Of a stretch of DNA of 42,600 nt, positions 34,201 through 42,434 are shown in pieces. Source of the DNA: Phycisphaera sp. (GTDB lineage Bacteria; Planctomycetota; Phycisphaerae; Phycisphaerales; SM1A02). The notes under the pieces are model-generated. The model saw nothing but the letters and a program-made list of their open reading frames with translations. It did no database searches and had not been told where the DNA came from. Where the stretch lies: the NCBI GenBank assembly GCA_016124975.1, contig WGMP01000008.1, positions 1 to 42,600 on the forward strand, read 5' to 3'. Position 1 is the first letter of the stretch. Every line of letters starts with the position of its first letter. A program made the translations under genes and the position numbers.

Positions 34201-35354
34201 AGTTCCTCCCCTTCGACCATGCCATCCGCAATCTCGGCCGCTCGCCGAAGCGGCTCGCGCTCGTCGTCGCGGGCAGCGCGCTGGTGTCGTTCCTCCTGCT
34301 CGGCGCTGTCGCCTTCGCGCGCGGCATGGAGTCCGCGCTCGCGGCGACGGGTCTCGCCACCAACGCCCTCGTCCTTGGCGCAGGCAGCGAGGAAAGCGTC
34401 GAGCGCAGCGAGATCTCGCCGACCACGGCCGAGGCGCTCGCCGCGGACATCGACGGGCTTGCACAGGTCGCTGGGGAACCCGCCGTCTCGCCCGAGATCC
34501 ACCTCGCGCTTCCCGTCTCTCCCCTCGGGCGCGGCGCAGAGCTCGACGCGCCGCCCGTCCTCGTGCGTGGCTTCGAGTCGATGGCGTTCGCGGTGCACCC
34601 GCAGGTGCGGCTTGCCGAAGGCAGATGGCCCGCGCGCGGGGCCGACGAGATCGCCGCGGGCATCGAGGCGATTGCGAAGGTCCAGGGCGCGTCGCTCGGA
34701 TCGACCGTGCTCGTCGCGGGCGAGCCGTTTGAGATCGTCGGAGTCCTGGCCGCGCCAGGCACGGCCATGCACGGCGAGTTCTGGATGCGGCTCGACAGGC
34801 TCGCGCTCCTCACGCAGCGCACGACGCATTCCTGCGTGGTGGCCGCGCTCGGCGACGCGGACTTCGACGACATCGACGCCTTCACCGCGATGAGGCTCGA
34901 TCTCGAGACGGTCGCGATGCGGGAGAGCGACTACTACGCGCGGCTCACGGAGTTCTTCGCGCCGATCAGGATGCTGGTGCTCGTGACCGCGATCCTGATT
35001 TCGACAGGCGGCGTCCTCGGCGGCGTCCACGCGATGTACGCGGCGTTCGCGTCGCGCGTGCGCGAGGCGGGCACGCTGCAGGCGATCGGATTCTCGCGGG
35101 CGGCGATCGCCGTCTCGCTGACGATCGAGTCGACCGTCGCCTGCGTCGCGGGCGCGCTTCTCGCGGCGGCTGCAGGACTTCTGTTCCTCGACGGGCTCGC
35201 GATCCGCTTCTCGATGGGCTCGTTCGGCCTCTCGGTCGACGGGCCCGCCGTCCTTGCGGGCCTCTCTGCGGGCGTCCTGCTCGGGCTCCTCGGCGCCGTT
35301 CCCGCGATTCTCCGCTGTCTCACGCTTCCCATTCCGTCCGCACTCCGTTCATAG
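34197..35354 (+). CDS. FtsX/MacB-like ABC permease, second copy
   Basis: 385 residues, ATG overlapping the previous stop (ATGA). Same layout as its neighbour: an N-terminal helix ([20 protein letters not shown]), a periplasmic domain (about 45-255) and three C-terminal helices with [20 protein letters not shown] as the conserved cytoplasmic loop. Sequence divergence from the first copy, especially in the periplasmic domain, points to a true heterodimer. It is followed after nine bases by a small exported protein gene. Confidence 0.93.
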   Translation: MKFLPFDHAIRNLGRSPKRLALVVAGSALVSFLLLGAVAFARGMESALAATGLATNALVLGAGSEESVERSEISPTTAEALAADIDGLAQVAGEPAVSPEIHLALPVSPLGRGAELDAPPVLVRGFESMAFAVHPQVRLAEGRWPARGADEIAAGIEAIAKVQGASLGSTVLVAGEPFEIVGVLAAPGTAMHGEFWMRLDRLALLTQRTTHSCVVAALGDADFDDIDAFTAMRLDLETVAMRESDYYARLTEFFAPIRMLVLVTAILISTGGVLGGVHAMYAAFASRVREAGTLQAIGFSRAAIAVSLTIESTVACVAGALLAAAAGLLFLDGLAIRFSMGSFGLSVDGPAVLAGLSAGVLLGLLGAVPAILRCLTLPIPSALRS

Positions 35355-35357
35355 GAT
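35352..35357 (+). promoter_or_regulatory. TAGGAT: -10-like hexamer or ribosome binding site
   Basis: TAGGAT spans the stop of the second permease gene and ends six bases before the ATG at 35364, as in front of the alpha-mannosidase gene. The contained agga could instead be a Shine-Dalgarno at a workable distance. Within an operon the second reading is at least as likely. Confidence 0.3.
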
Positions 35358-35363
35358 CAGGTC

Positions 35364-35918
35364 ATGCTCACGCTCATCGTCTCCGCCATCCTCCTCGCGA
35401 CGCCGATCTCCCCTCTTTCAAGCAGCGCCATCGAGCCGCCGAAGCCGACCGCGCCACCCGCTGCGCCGAAGTCGCCCGCGATTCCGAAGGATCTCTTCGT
35501 CACCGAGAAGCCGTTGGACGCGAAGCCCGTCGGCGACGCCAAGAAGGTCGCGAAGAAGGGCGACACCGTCGTCATCGAGGCGAAGATCGGCGGCCGTGGC
35601 GAGCCGTTCGTCAAGAACCGCGCGGTCTTCATGGTCGCCGACCGGAAGCTCAAGAGCTGCGACGAGATTCCAGGCGACAACTGCCCGAAGCCGTGGGACT
35701 ACTGCTGCGAGCCCGCGGAATCGAAGAAGGCCAACATGATGACCGTGCAGTTCGTCGACAAGGACGGCAAGCCCCTGAAGGTCGCGGCGCAGGGCGAAGG
35801 CGGGCTCGAGCCGCTTGCGCTCATCGTGTTCGAGGGCACGGTCGCCGAGGTTGACGACAAGGGGAATTTCGTCGTGAACGCGACCAAGGTGTTCGTCGAG
35901 AAGCCTGCGAAGAAGTAG
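35364..35918 (+). CDS. small exported protein linked to the efflux operon
   Basis: 184 residues. A signal peptide (MLTLIVSAILLATPISPLSSS) is followed by a Pro/Ala/Lys linker, then a compact beta-rich domain: KKGDTVVIEAKIGGRGEPFV, AVFMVADRKLKSCDEIPGDN, CPKPWDYCCEP and LIVFEGTVAEVDDKGNFVV. The strand pattern resembles an OB-fold, and the Cys pairs (SCDE, NCPKPWDYCC) could form disulfides or bind a metal. Family not named. Nine bases after the second permease, it is almost certainly the last gene of the efflux operon and may be a periplasmic partner of the pump. Confidence 0.8.
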   Translation: MLTLIVSAILLATPISPLSSSAIEPPKPTAPPAAPKSPAIPKDLFVTEKPLDAKPVGDAKKVAKKGDTVVIEAKIGGRGEPFVKNRAVFMVADRKLKSCDEIPGDNCPKPWDYCCEPAESKKANMMTVQFVDKDGKPLKVAAQGEGGLEPLALIVFEGTVAEVDDKGNFVVNATKVFVEKPAKK

Positions 35919-35924
35919 CCGCGA

Positions 35925-35930
35925 TACAGT
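35925..35930 (+). promoter_or_regulatory. -10-like TACAGT before xylB
   Basis: TACAGT ends six bases before the ATG at 35937, with no ribosome binding site. It is the same hexamer, spacing and flanking GC as at 26804. It lies directly after the stop of the efflux operon, so xylB likely has its own transcript. Confidence 0.5.
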
Positions 35931-35936
35931 GCGCGC

Positions 35937-37472
35937 ATGGGCGCCAGCGACCCCCTCTTCCTCGGTCTTGATGTCGGCACCACGGGCACGAAGTGCGTGC
36001 TGATCGACACCCGCGGTGCGGTGATCGCCGAGGCGACGGCCGAGCACCCCGTCTCGTATCCGAAGCCGGGCTGGGCCGAGCAGGATCCCGAGGACTGGTG
36101 GCGTTCGTCGGTCGCGGCGACGCGCGCGGCGCTTGCGAAGGCGGCCGCGCACACAGCCGATTCGCCCGCGCGCGTCGAGGCCATCGGTCTCTCGGGCCAG
36201 ATGCACGGCCTCGTCGCGCTCGACGCGTCGGGCGCGGTCGTGCGGCCCGCGATCCTGTGGAACGACTCGCGCAGCAGCGCGATCTGCGATGCGCTGCAGG
36301 ACCGCGAGCCGGGCCTGGCCACGCTGCTTCGCCTCACGGGAAACCGCGTGTTTCCAGGCTTCCAGGCGCCGAAGCTCCTCTGGATGCGCGAGCACGAGCC
36401 TGCGGCGTTCGCGCGCACGGCGAAGGCTCTCCTGCCGAAGGACTGGCTGCGCTACCGACTGTCGGGGGCGTTCATGGCCGAACCGAGCGACTCATCGGGC
36501 ACGGCCGTCTTCGACTGCGCGAAGCGCGACTGGTCGCGCGAGATGCTCGAGATCATGCGGCTCCCGCGCGCGCTCTTCCCCGACATCGCAGAGTCGCCGG
36601 TGCTGTCGACGCGCCTCTCCGTCGACGCCGCGCGCGAGCTCGGCCTGCGCGCGGGAATCGGCATCGCAGGCGGCGCGGGCGACCAGGCCGCGGCCGCGGT
36701 CGGCTCGGGCGTCGTCGCCGAGGGCACGGTCTCGTGCACGATCGGAACCTCGGGCGTCGTCTTCGCGGCAAGCAACGAGTGGCGCGCGACGCCGAACGGC
36801 GAGCTGCATGCGTTCTGCCATGCGGTGCCTGATCGGTGGCACATGATGGGCGTGATGCTCTCGGCGGGCGGAAGCCTGCGCTGGTTCCGCGACACGCTCG
36901 CGCAGGACGCTGTCGCCGAGGCGAAGTCGCGCGGCGTCGACGCCTACGACATCCTCGCCGAGCGCGCGGCGCGCGTCGCGATCGGTTGCGACGGTCTCGT
37001 GTTCCTGCCCTACCTCACGGGCGAGCGCTGCCCGATTCCCGACCCTGCGATCCGCGGCGGCTTTGCAGGAGTCGATGTCTCGCACGGCCGCGACCACCTT
37101 GCGCGCGCGGCGTTCGAGGGAATCACCGCAGGCCTCGCGGGCAACATCGACCTCATGCGTGCGGTCGGCGTGCGCGTGTCGGAGGTGCGGCTCTCAGGCG
37201 GCGGCGCGAAGAGCGCCTTCTGGCGCGCGATGTGCGCCGAGATGTTCGACGCGTCGGTCTCGCTCCTCGCTTCGGACGCAGGCGGCGCGCTCGGCGTCGC
37301 GCTCCTCGCGTCGGTCGGCGCGGGCGTGCCCGAATCGGTCGACACAGCGTGCGGCGCCGCAGTGCGCACGCAAGGCGGGCTCGCGCCTGAACGCTCGCGC
37401 GTCGCCGCATACACTCGCGTCAAGTCACGCGCAGCGGCCGCCGCAACGGGCGCGCTGCGTATCGAGCACTGA
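35937..37472 (+). CDS. xylB: xylulokinase (FGGY family)
   Basis: 511 residues. Phosphorylates D-xylulose to D-xylulose 5-phosphate with ATP, feeding the pentose phosphate pathway. N-terminal phosphate loop LGLDVGTTGTKCVLID, then GLSGQMHGLVALD, which is characteristic of xylulokinases rather than glycerol kinases, WNDSRSSA, the catalytic Asp in GGAGDQAAAAVGSG (about residue 245), and the second-domain adenosine motif RLSGGGAKSAFWRAMCAEMF. Length fits the family (about 480-510). No xylose isomerase is next to it. The sugar specificity is from motifs only; a related FGGY pentulose kinase is the alternative. A 60-residue membrane protein follows. Confidence 0.92.
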   Translation: MGASDPLFLGLDVGTTGTKCVLIDTRGAVIAEATAEHPVSYPKPGWAEQDPEDWWRSSVAATRAALAKAAAHTADSPARVEAIGLSGQMHGLVALDASGAVVRPAILWNDSRSSAICDALQDREPGLATLLRLTGNRVFPGFQAPKLLWMREHEPAAFARTAKALLPKDWLRYRLSGAFMAEPSDSSGTAVFDCAKRDWSREMLEIMRLPRALFPDIAESPVLSTRLSVDAARELGLRAGIGIAGGAGDQAAAAVGSGVVAEGTVSCTIGTSGVVFAASNEWRATPNGELHAFCHAVPDRWHMMGVMLSAGGSLRWFRDTLAQDAVAEAKSRGVDAYDILAERAARVAIGCDGLVFLPYLTGERCPIPDPAIRGGFAGVDVSHGRDHLARAAFEGITAGLAGNIDLMRAVGVRVSEVRLSGGGAKSAFWRAMCAEMFDASVSLLASDAGGALGVALLASVGAGVPESVDTACGAAVRTQGGLAPERSRVAAYTRVKSRAAAAATGALRIEH

Positions 37473-37492
37473 CGACCGCGTCCCGCACGACC

Positions 37493-37675
37493 ATGGAGAT
37501 CCTCCTCGTCATCCTCAGGTATGTCTTCGCGATCGCGGGCATGGCCGCCGTCGCGTGGATCGCATGGAAGGTCGTCAACCGCCAGGAGGCGAAGGACGCC
37601 GCGTTCCAGAAGAAGCTTGACGACGACGACGCACGCGCCGCGAAGGGGCGATTCGGGCCACCGCCGAAGATCTGA
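37493..37675 (+). CDS. tiny single-helix membrane protein
   Basis: 60 residues. One membrane helix (ILLVILRYVFAIAGMAAVAW, residues 3-22) is followed by a charged tail KVVNRQEAKDAAFQKKLDDD and a Pro-rich end. It starts 20 bases after xylB in the same direction and ends 49 bases from a convergent amidase gene. Hydrophobic patterning and a sharp change to charged residues support a real small protein. Function unknown. Confidence 0.6.
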   Translation: MEILLVILRYVFAIAGMAAVAWIAWKVVNRQEAKDAAFQKKLDDDDARAAKGRFGPPPKI

Positions 37676-37724
37676 CGCCGCGGATCGCGCAACACAGGCG
37701 GCCGACGCCAGATCCACGGCGCGC

Positions 37725-38621
37725 TCACGCGAGCCGCGTGCGCAGCCCCTTCATCTTCGCCTGCAGGTCTTTGCCCGGGCAGAGCGTCGGCGAAAGCTCC
37801 TGGTGCGTGAAGATCTGCTTGCGCGCCACCTTGTGCTGCTTCTGCAGGTCCTTGAGGAAGCGCTCGAGCGCCTTCAGCTGCGCGTCGGGAATGCGCTGCA
37901 CCTCGAAGTTGCCGAGGCAGCAGACGCCGATGTTCCCCACATGGTTGTTGCGGACATGACGCCCCTGCCAGCGCAGGTCGCGCGCCTGCCACACGCGCCC
38001 CGCGGGGTCGATCACATAGTGGTAGGCGATGTCGCGGTGTCCGACGGCGCGCTCGCCGTTCAGGACATTCACGATGCGCGCGCGGCACTCCGCGACCGAG
38101 GTCTCGGTGAAGGCGCCGTTCCCCTCGTGATGGACGGTGATGCGCCTGATCTTGCCGAGCGCGTCCATCTCGGAGCGGTCGGGAAGCCACGAGGTCCACG
38201 CGGTGCGCGGAATCACGCTGCCCGCGTAGGTCGCGGGGATTCCGCGCCCCGAGCGGTCGAGCGGCCGCGCCTCGGGGCCGACGGTCTGGGGTCGCTGCAC
38301 GGCCCGCGGCGGCTCGGGCGTCGCCTGCGGCGGCTGCTTCGGAATCGGTGAAACTGGCCTCGCGTAGCGCGGGGGCGGCAGCTCGTCTCCGCTCGTCCAG
38401 AGGCCGCCAGGCATCGTCGCGGCATCTCCGGCCGCGGCCTGCGGACGGGCGGACGGCTTGGCCGCGCACGCCGCGAGGAAGCCGAGGCCTGCGAGAACGA
38501 AGCCGCGTCGGGCGAGCTCAAGCTCGCGCCGCGAAGGCGAACCCTCAACATCGTGTCGCTCGACATCCATCGACATGGCCTTGCGCTCCCGAGATCTCGA
38601 CCGATTTGGCGGCGAGTTCAT
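37725..38621 (-). CDS. N-acetylmuramoyl-L-alanine amidase, Tat lipoprotein
   Basis: 298 residues. PGRP/amidase_2 fold that cleaves the bond between MurNAc and the L-Ala of the stem peptide. The zinc site is complete: His164 in ITVHHEGNG, His273 in FTHQELSP and Cys281 in TLCPGKDL. Core motifs IAYHYVIDPAGRVWQARDLR and NNHVGNIGVCCLGNFE are present. The N-terminus has a twin-arginine-like stretch ending in a lipobox (RRGFVLAGLGFLAAC), then a Pro-rich spacer, so it is probably exported folded and lipid-anchored. A start at 38576 (MSMDVERHD) would also keep the signal. It follows its paralogue by 15 bases and may share its transcript. Role: peptidoglycan remodelling or recycling. Confidence 0.9.
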   Translation of the reverse strand: MNSPPNRSRSRERKAMSMDVERHDVEGSPSRRELELARRGFVLAGLGFLAACAAKPSARPQAAAGDAATMPGGLWTSGDELPPPRYARPVSPIPKQPPQATPEPPRAVQRPQTVGPEARPLDRSGRGIPATYAGSVIPRTAWTSWLPDRSEMDALGKIRRITVHHEGNGAFTETSVAECRARIVNVLNGERAVGHRDIAYHYVIDPAGRVWQARDLRWQGRHVRNNHVGNIGVCCLGNFEVQRIPDAQLKALERFLKDLQKQHKVARKQIFTHQELSPTLCPGKDLQAKMKGLRTRLA

Positions 38622-38636
38622 CGGACTTTCGCGAGG

Positions 38637-39515
38637 CTAGACCGCAGTTTCCGCCACGATCCGCGCCTCGCCGCGGGCAAGGCGCCGCGATGACCGCAGA
38701 CCCGCCATGTGCGACTGCAGGCTGCGCCCGGGGCAGGCCGTCTTCGCGTCGGGCCACTCGCGGTGGGTGTAGACGCGCGACTGCGGCACGCCGTAGGTCC
38801 GCATCAAGTCGACGAGCACCCGCTCGAGCGTCGCCTTCTGCGCCGCGGTCGGCTGCTGCTGGTCGAAGTTGCCCATCACGAGGACCCCGATGTTGCCCTC
38901 GTTGCGGAACTTGACATGGGCGCCCTGCCAGCGGATCGAGCGCCCCTGCCAGAGCGTGCCCGCGCGGTCGATCACGAGGTGGTAGCCGATGTCGGCCCAT
39001 CCCTGCGCGCGGTGGCCGACGCGGTAGAGCTCGAGTCGATCGGTCATCTCGCGGGGCGAAGTCCCCGTCACGAGCCTGTCGAGACCGTCGTGGTGCACCG
39101 TGATCGCCGTCACGGGCAGCATCGGGTTCAGTTCGGTGTAGTCGGGCTCGCCACGGGCCCACAGCATTCGCGGACGCGCGTAGGGCAAGGCCGCCGGCGC
39201 GATCGGGTTCTGCTGCCCGATGACCCGTGGGGTCGGAGCCGCAGGGACGACCTCCGTCGAGCGCGCGGGCGGCCCGAGGTCTTCCGCCCTCGCCCAGGCC
39301 GCGCCGGGCAAGGTCGTCGAGCGAGCGGGCGCGCACCCGAGGAACGCAAGCGCGGGCAGCGCCATGCCCGCCGCGAGAAGGATGTCCCTGCGCGAGACGC
39401 GGCGGAAGTCCCCTCGCTCGATGGCGCGCGCCAGAAGCAACTCGGGAGCAGCCGCACCCGAAGGCGCGCGATCGCGCGCTCGGACGGATTCTTGGCAGGG
39501 ATCGAGCGGTTCCAT
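38637..39515 (-). CDS. N-acetylmuramoyl-L-alanine amidase, paralogue
   Basis: 292 residues. Same family as the downstream neighbour: zinc ligands His141 (ITVHHDG), His251 (VYTHREWPDAK) and Cys261 (CPGRSL), with YHLVIDRAGTLWQGRSIRW and NEGNIGVLVMGNFDQQQ. The Tat signal is textbook (VSRRDILLAAGMALPALAFL) and ends in the lipobox FLGC at Cys61, preceded by an unusually long 40-residue cytoplasmic lead. The start at 39515 is chosen because farther upstream the frame is not protein-like. A TACAAT hexamer lies about 50 bases upstream on the minus strand. The pair arose by duplication and has diverged in spacer and surface. Confidence 0.9.
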   Translation of the reverse strand: MEPLDPCQESVRARDRAPSGAAAPELLLARAIERGDFRRVSRRDILLAAGMALPALAFLGCAPARSTTLPGAAWARAEDLGPPARSTEVVPAAPTPRVIGQQNPIAPAALPYARPRMLWARGEPDYTELNPMLPVTAITVHHDGLDRLVTGTSPREMTDRLELYRVGHRAQGWADIGYHLVIDRAGTLWQGRSIRWQGAHVKFRNEGNIGVLVMGNFDQQQPTAAQKATLERVLVDLMRTYGVPQSRVYTHREWPDAKTACPGRSLQSHMAGLRSSRRLARGEARIVAETAV

Positions 39516-39736
39516 CGTCGGCTGCGTCCTTGCACGCGGAGCGGGACCCCGAAACGGTGAGGCGATTGTAGGAAGATCGCGCGGGAAAGGCACCGCGGCG
39601 GCGTGGGAAACTGCGTGGAGGAGGACGCCCGGGAGCCGCGGCGGAGAGCCCTGCGGATCGCATGATTTCCCGTGGTTTTCGACCCGTTTCCGCGCCGAGC
39701 CCGCGCGTGCGCCGCGCTGCGGAAACCCTGCGTTTT

Positions 39737-39745
39737 TGCTAGAAT
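39737..39745 (+). promoter_or_regulatory. extended -10 promoter (TGCTAGAAT) of gyrB
   Basis: TAGAAT preceded by TGn forms an extended -10 element, which can work without a good -35. It would start an mRNA with a leader of about 65 bases before the gyrB ATG. The leader contains the palindrome ccccgcgggg (39754-39763). Confidence 0.55.
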
Positions 39746-39815
39746 CCGAGGCTCCCCGCGGGGCTCCTCGAAGCCGTCTCGCCGCCGCCCCGCCACCCTT
39801 CATTCCGGTTCATTC

Positions 39816-42434
39816 ATGAGCGAATCGACCCCGACCTTGCCCAACGAACCAGCGGACGCCGCGAACTACACCTCGGAGTCGATCCAGGTGCTCGAAGGCC
39901 TCGAGGCGATCCGCAAGCGGCCGGGCATGTATGTCGGCGGAACGGGGCTGAACGCCCTCCACCACCTCGTCTACGAGTGCGTCGACAACGCGATCGACGA
40001 GGTCATGGCGGGATACGCGACGACGGTCACGGTCCGCATCGGCGTCGACGGCTCCTGCACGGTCATCGACGACGGCCGCGGCATGCCCGTCGATCCGATG
40101 AAGCACGAGAACCCGACGATCAACGGGCGCCCCGCCGTCGAGGTCATCCTCACCGAGGTGCACGCGGGCGGAAAGTTCGGCGACAACGCCTACAAGGTCT
40201 CGGGCGGCCTCCACGGCGTCGGCGTCAAGTGCGTCAACGCGCTCAGCGAATGGACCGAGGTCGAGGTCGTCAAGAACGAGAAGACCTACCACATCGGCTT
40301 CGCCCGCGGCGAGGTCGTGAAGCCGCTCGAGCTCGTCGAGACGCTGCCGAAGTCGGCGGCCACCGAGAAGCGCACGGGCACGCGCATCTCGTTTCTGCCC
40401 GACCCGCAGATCTTCCCCGACACCGAGTTCCGCTACGACACGCTGGAGAACCGCCTCCGCGAGCTGTCGTACCTGAACCCGGGCGTCGTCATCCGCCTCG
40501 TCGACGAGCGCGTCGACGCGAGCGGCCAGCGCCGTGACATCACCTTCCACAGCCCCGACGGAATCGGCGGATATGTGGCGTGGCGCAACGAGCAGAAGAC
40601 GATCCAGAGCCCCGTGATCGCGCTCACCGCAGAGGACGCCGCGCAGTCGCTGCGCCTCGACTTCGCGATGCAGTACGTCGACTCGAACGCGGAGCTGACG
40701 CTCGCGTTCGGCAACAACATCCCGAACCGCGACGGCGGCACGCATGTCGCGGGCTTCAAGGCTGCGCTCACGCGCGTCGTGAACGGCTACGCGCGCAAGA
40801 ACAACCTGCTCAAGGACCTCGTGCCGTCGGGCGACGACCTGCGCGAGGGCCTCGTCACCGTCGTCAGCGTGAAGCTGCCGAACCCGCAGTTCAACAACCA
40901 GACGAAGGAGAAGCTCCTCAACCCGGAGGTCGAGGGCTTCGTGTCGAACGCGATCGGCGAGAAGCTGGGCGCGTGGCTCGAGGAGCATCCGAAGGAAGCG
41001 CGCGAGATCTGCATGCGCGCGGTGCTCGCGGCGCAGGCGCGCGAGGCGGCGCGCAAGGCGCGCGAGCTCATCAAGCGCAAGGGCTCCCTCGACTCGGGCG
41101 GCATGCCGCACAAGCTCGCCGACTGCTCGTCCGACGACGTCGAGAAGACGGAGCTCTTCATCGTCGAGGGCAACTCCGCAGGCGGAAGCGCCAAGGGCGG
41201 CCGCGACCATGTGCACCAGGCGATCCTGCCGCTGCGCGGAAAGCTCCTGAACGTCGAGAAGGCGCGCCTCGACAAGGTGCTCGGCTTCGAGGAGATCCGC
41301 ATCCTCATCCAGGCGCTTCAGTGCGGGATCGGCGAGGACTTCGACATCGCGAAGATGCGCTACGGCCGGCTCATCATCATGACCGACGCCGATGTCGACG
41401 GCTCGCACATCCGCACGCTGCTGTTGACCTTCCTCTTCCGCCAGATGCCTGAGCTCGTGCGCCAGGGCCGCGTCTTCATCGCGCAGCCGCCGCTCTACCA
41501 GGTGATGCGCGCGAAGAAGGCGACCTATGTGCTCAACGACCGGCGCATGACCGACGCGCTCGTCGACCTCGCACTCTCGCACGCCACCTTCGCGGTGCGC
41601 GACGAGGCTGGCGCCGTCACGCACCGCGTGTCGGGCGAAGAGATCCGCCGCATGGTGCGCACGCTCGACAGGCTCGACGAGCTCGTCACCGTGTCGCAGC
41701 GCCGCGGCATTCCGTTCACGAAGCTGCTCGCATCGCGCGCGCAGGACCCGAGCGGGAAGGGCCGCCTGCCCTCGTGGCACCTCGCGTGGGCCGAGGGCGA
41801 CGAGCTCTTCTTCGACGAGGCAAGCGCGCGTGCGTCCGTCGCCAAGCACGACCTCGTGCTCGACGACCTCGTGACGCACGAGATGAAGATCGACCGCCGC
41901 CGCATCGCGAGCCTGCGGGAACTCCACGAGAACCGCGAGCTCGAGCGCATCTTCGGCTCGCTCGCCACCTGGCACATCTCGATCGAGGACTACGACCGCG
42001 TGCAGGTCGAGGGCGTCACGGGCGAGAAGATGCCGACCCGCTACGCGTGGCTCGTCGACTCGGGCAAGACGCCTGCTTCACCCGCCGCCGACGGCGAGGA
42101 CGCCGAAAGCGAGACCTCCGCGCGGAAGTCGAAGGAAGGCGCGCGCGACGCAGGCCTCGTCGAGGCGGCGAACGTGCCGTCGATCGTGCGCGCGCTGCTC
42201 GAGGTCGGACGGCGCGGCATCGAGGTCAAGCGCTTCAAGGGCCTCGGCGAGATGGAGGCCGAGCAGCTCTGGGAGACCACCATGGACCCCGCGCGCCGCA
42301 CGCTCCTCCGCGTGACGCTCGAGAGCGCGAGCGAGGCCGACGCACTGTTCACCATCCTGATGGGCGAGGATGTCGACCGCCGCCGCGCCTACATCGAGAA
42401 GCACGCGCTCGAGGTGAAGAACCTCGATATCTGA
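39816..42434 (+). CDS. gyrB: DNA gyrase subunit B
   Basis: 872 residues. ATPase subunit of gyrase, which with GyrA introduces negative supercoils. GHKL ATPase motifs: LEGLEAIRKRPGMYVGGTG, ECVDNAIDEVMAG, VIDDGRGMPVD and GGLHGVGVKCVNALS. The TOPRIM domain shows EGNSAGGSAKGGRD (catalytic Glu), LPLRGKLLNVEKA and IIMTDADVDGSHIRTLLLTF. After IAQPPLYQV comes an insertion of roughly 190 residues before VKRFKGLGEMEAEQLWETTM, as in proteobacterial-type GyrB; it ends in an acidic linker (about 752-780). The lead-in is 26 residues. The start lacks a strong ribosome binding site. The stop codon is the first codon of a tandem repeat. GyrB is favoured over ParE by the insertion and the overall motifs. Confidence 0.96.
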   Translation: MSESTPTLPNEPADAANYTSESIQVLEGLEAIRKRPGMYVGGTGLNALHHLVYECVDNAIDEVMAGYATTVTVRIGVDGSCTVIDDGRGMPVDPMKHENPTINGRPAVEVILTEVHAGGKFGDNAYKVSGGLHGVGVKCVNALSEWTEVEVVKNEKTYHIGFARGEVVKPLELVETLPKSAATEKRTGTRISFLPDPQIFPDTEFRYDTLENRLRELSYLNPGVVIRLVDERVDASGQRRDITFHSPDGIGGYVAWRNEQKTIQSPVIALTAEDAAQSLRLDFAMQYVDSNAELTLAFGNNIPNRDGGTHVAGFKAALTRVVNGYARKNNLLKDLVPSGDDLREGLVTVVSVKLPNPQFNNQTKEKLLNPEVEGFVSNAIGEKLGAWLEEHPKEAREICMRAVLAAQAREAARKARELIKRKGSLDSGGMPHKLADCSSDDVEKTELFIVEGNSAGGSAKGGRDHVHQAILPLRGKLLNVEKARLDKVLGFEEIRILIQALQCGIGEDFDIAKMRYGRLIIMTDADVDGSHIRTLLLTFLFRQMPELVRQGRVFIAQPPLYQVMRAKKATYVLNDRRMTDALVDLALSHATFAVRDEAGAVTHRVSGEEIRRMVRTLDRLDELVTVSQRRGIPFTKLLASRAQDPSGKGRLPSWHLAWAEGDELFFDEASARASVAKHDLVLDDLVTHEMKIDRRRIASLRELHENRELERIFGSLATWHISIEDYDRVQVEGVTGEKMPTRYAWLVDSGKTPASPAADGEDAESETSARKSKEGARDAGLVEAANVPSIVRALLEVGRRGIEVKRFKGLGEMEAEQLWETTMDPARRTLLRVTLESASEADALFTILMGEDVDRRRAYIEKHALEVKNLDI

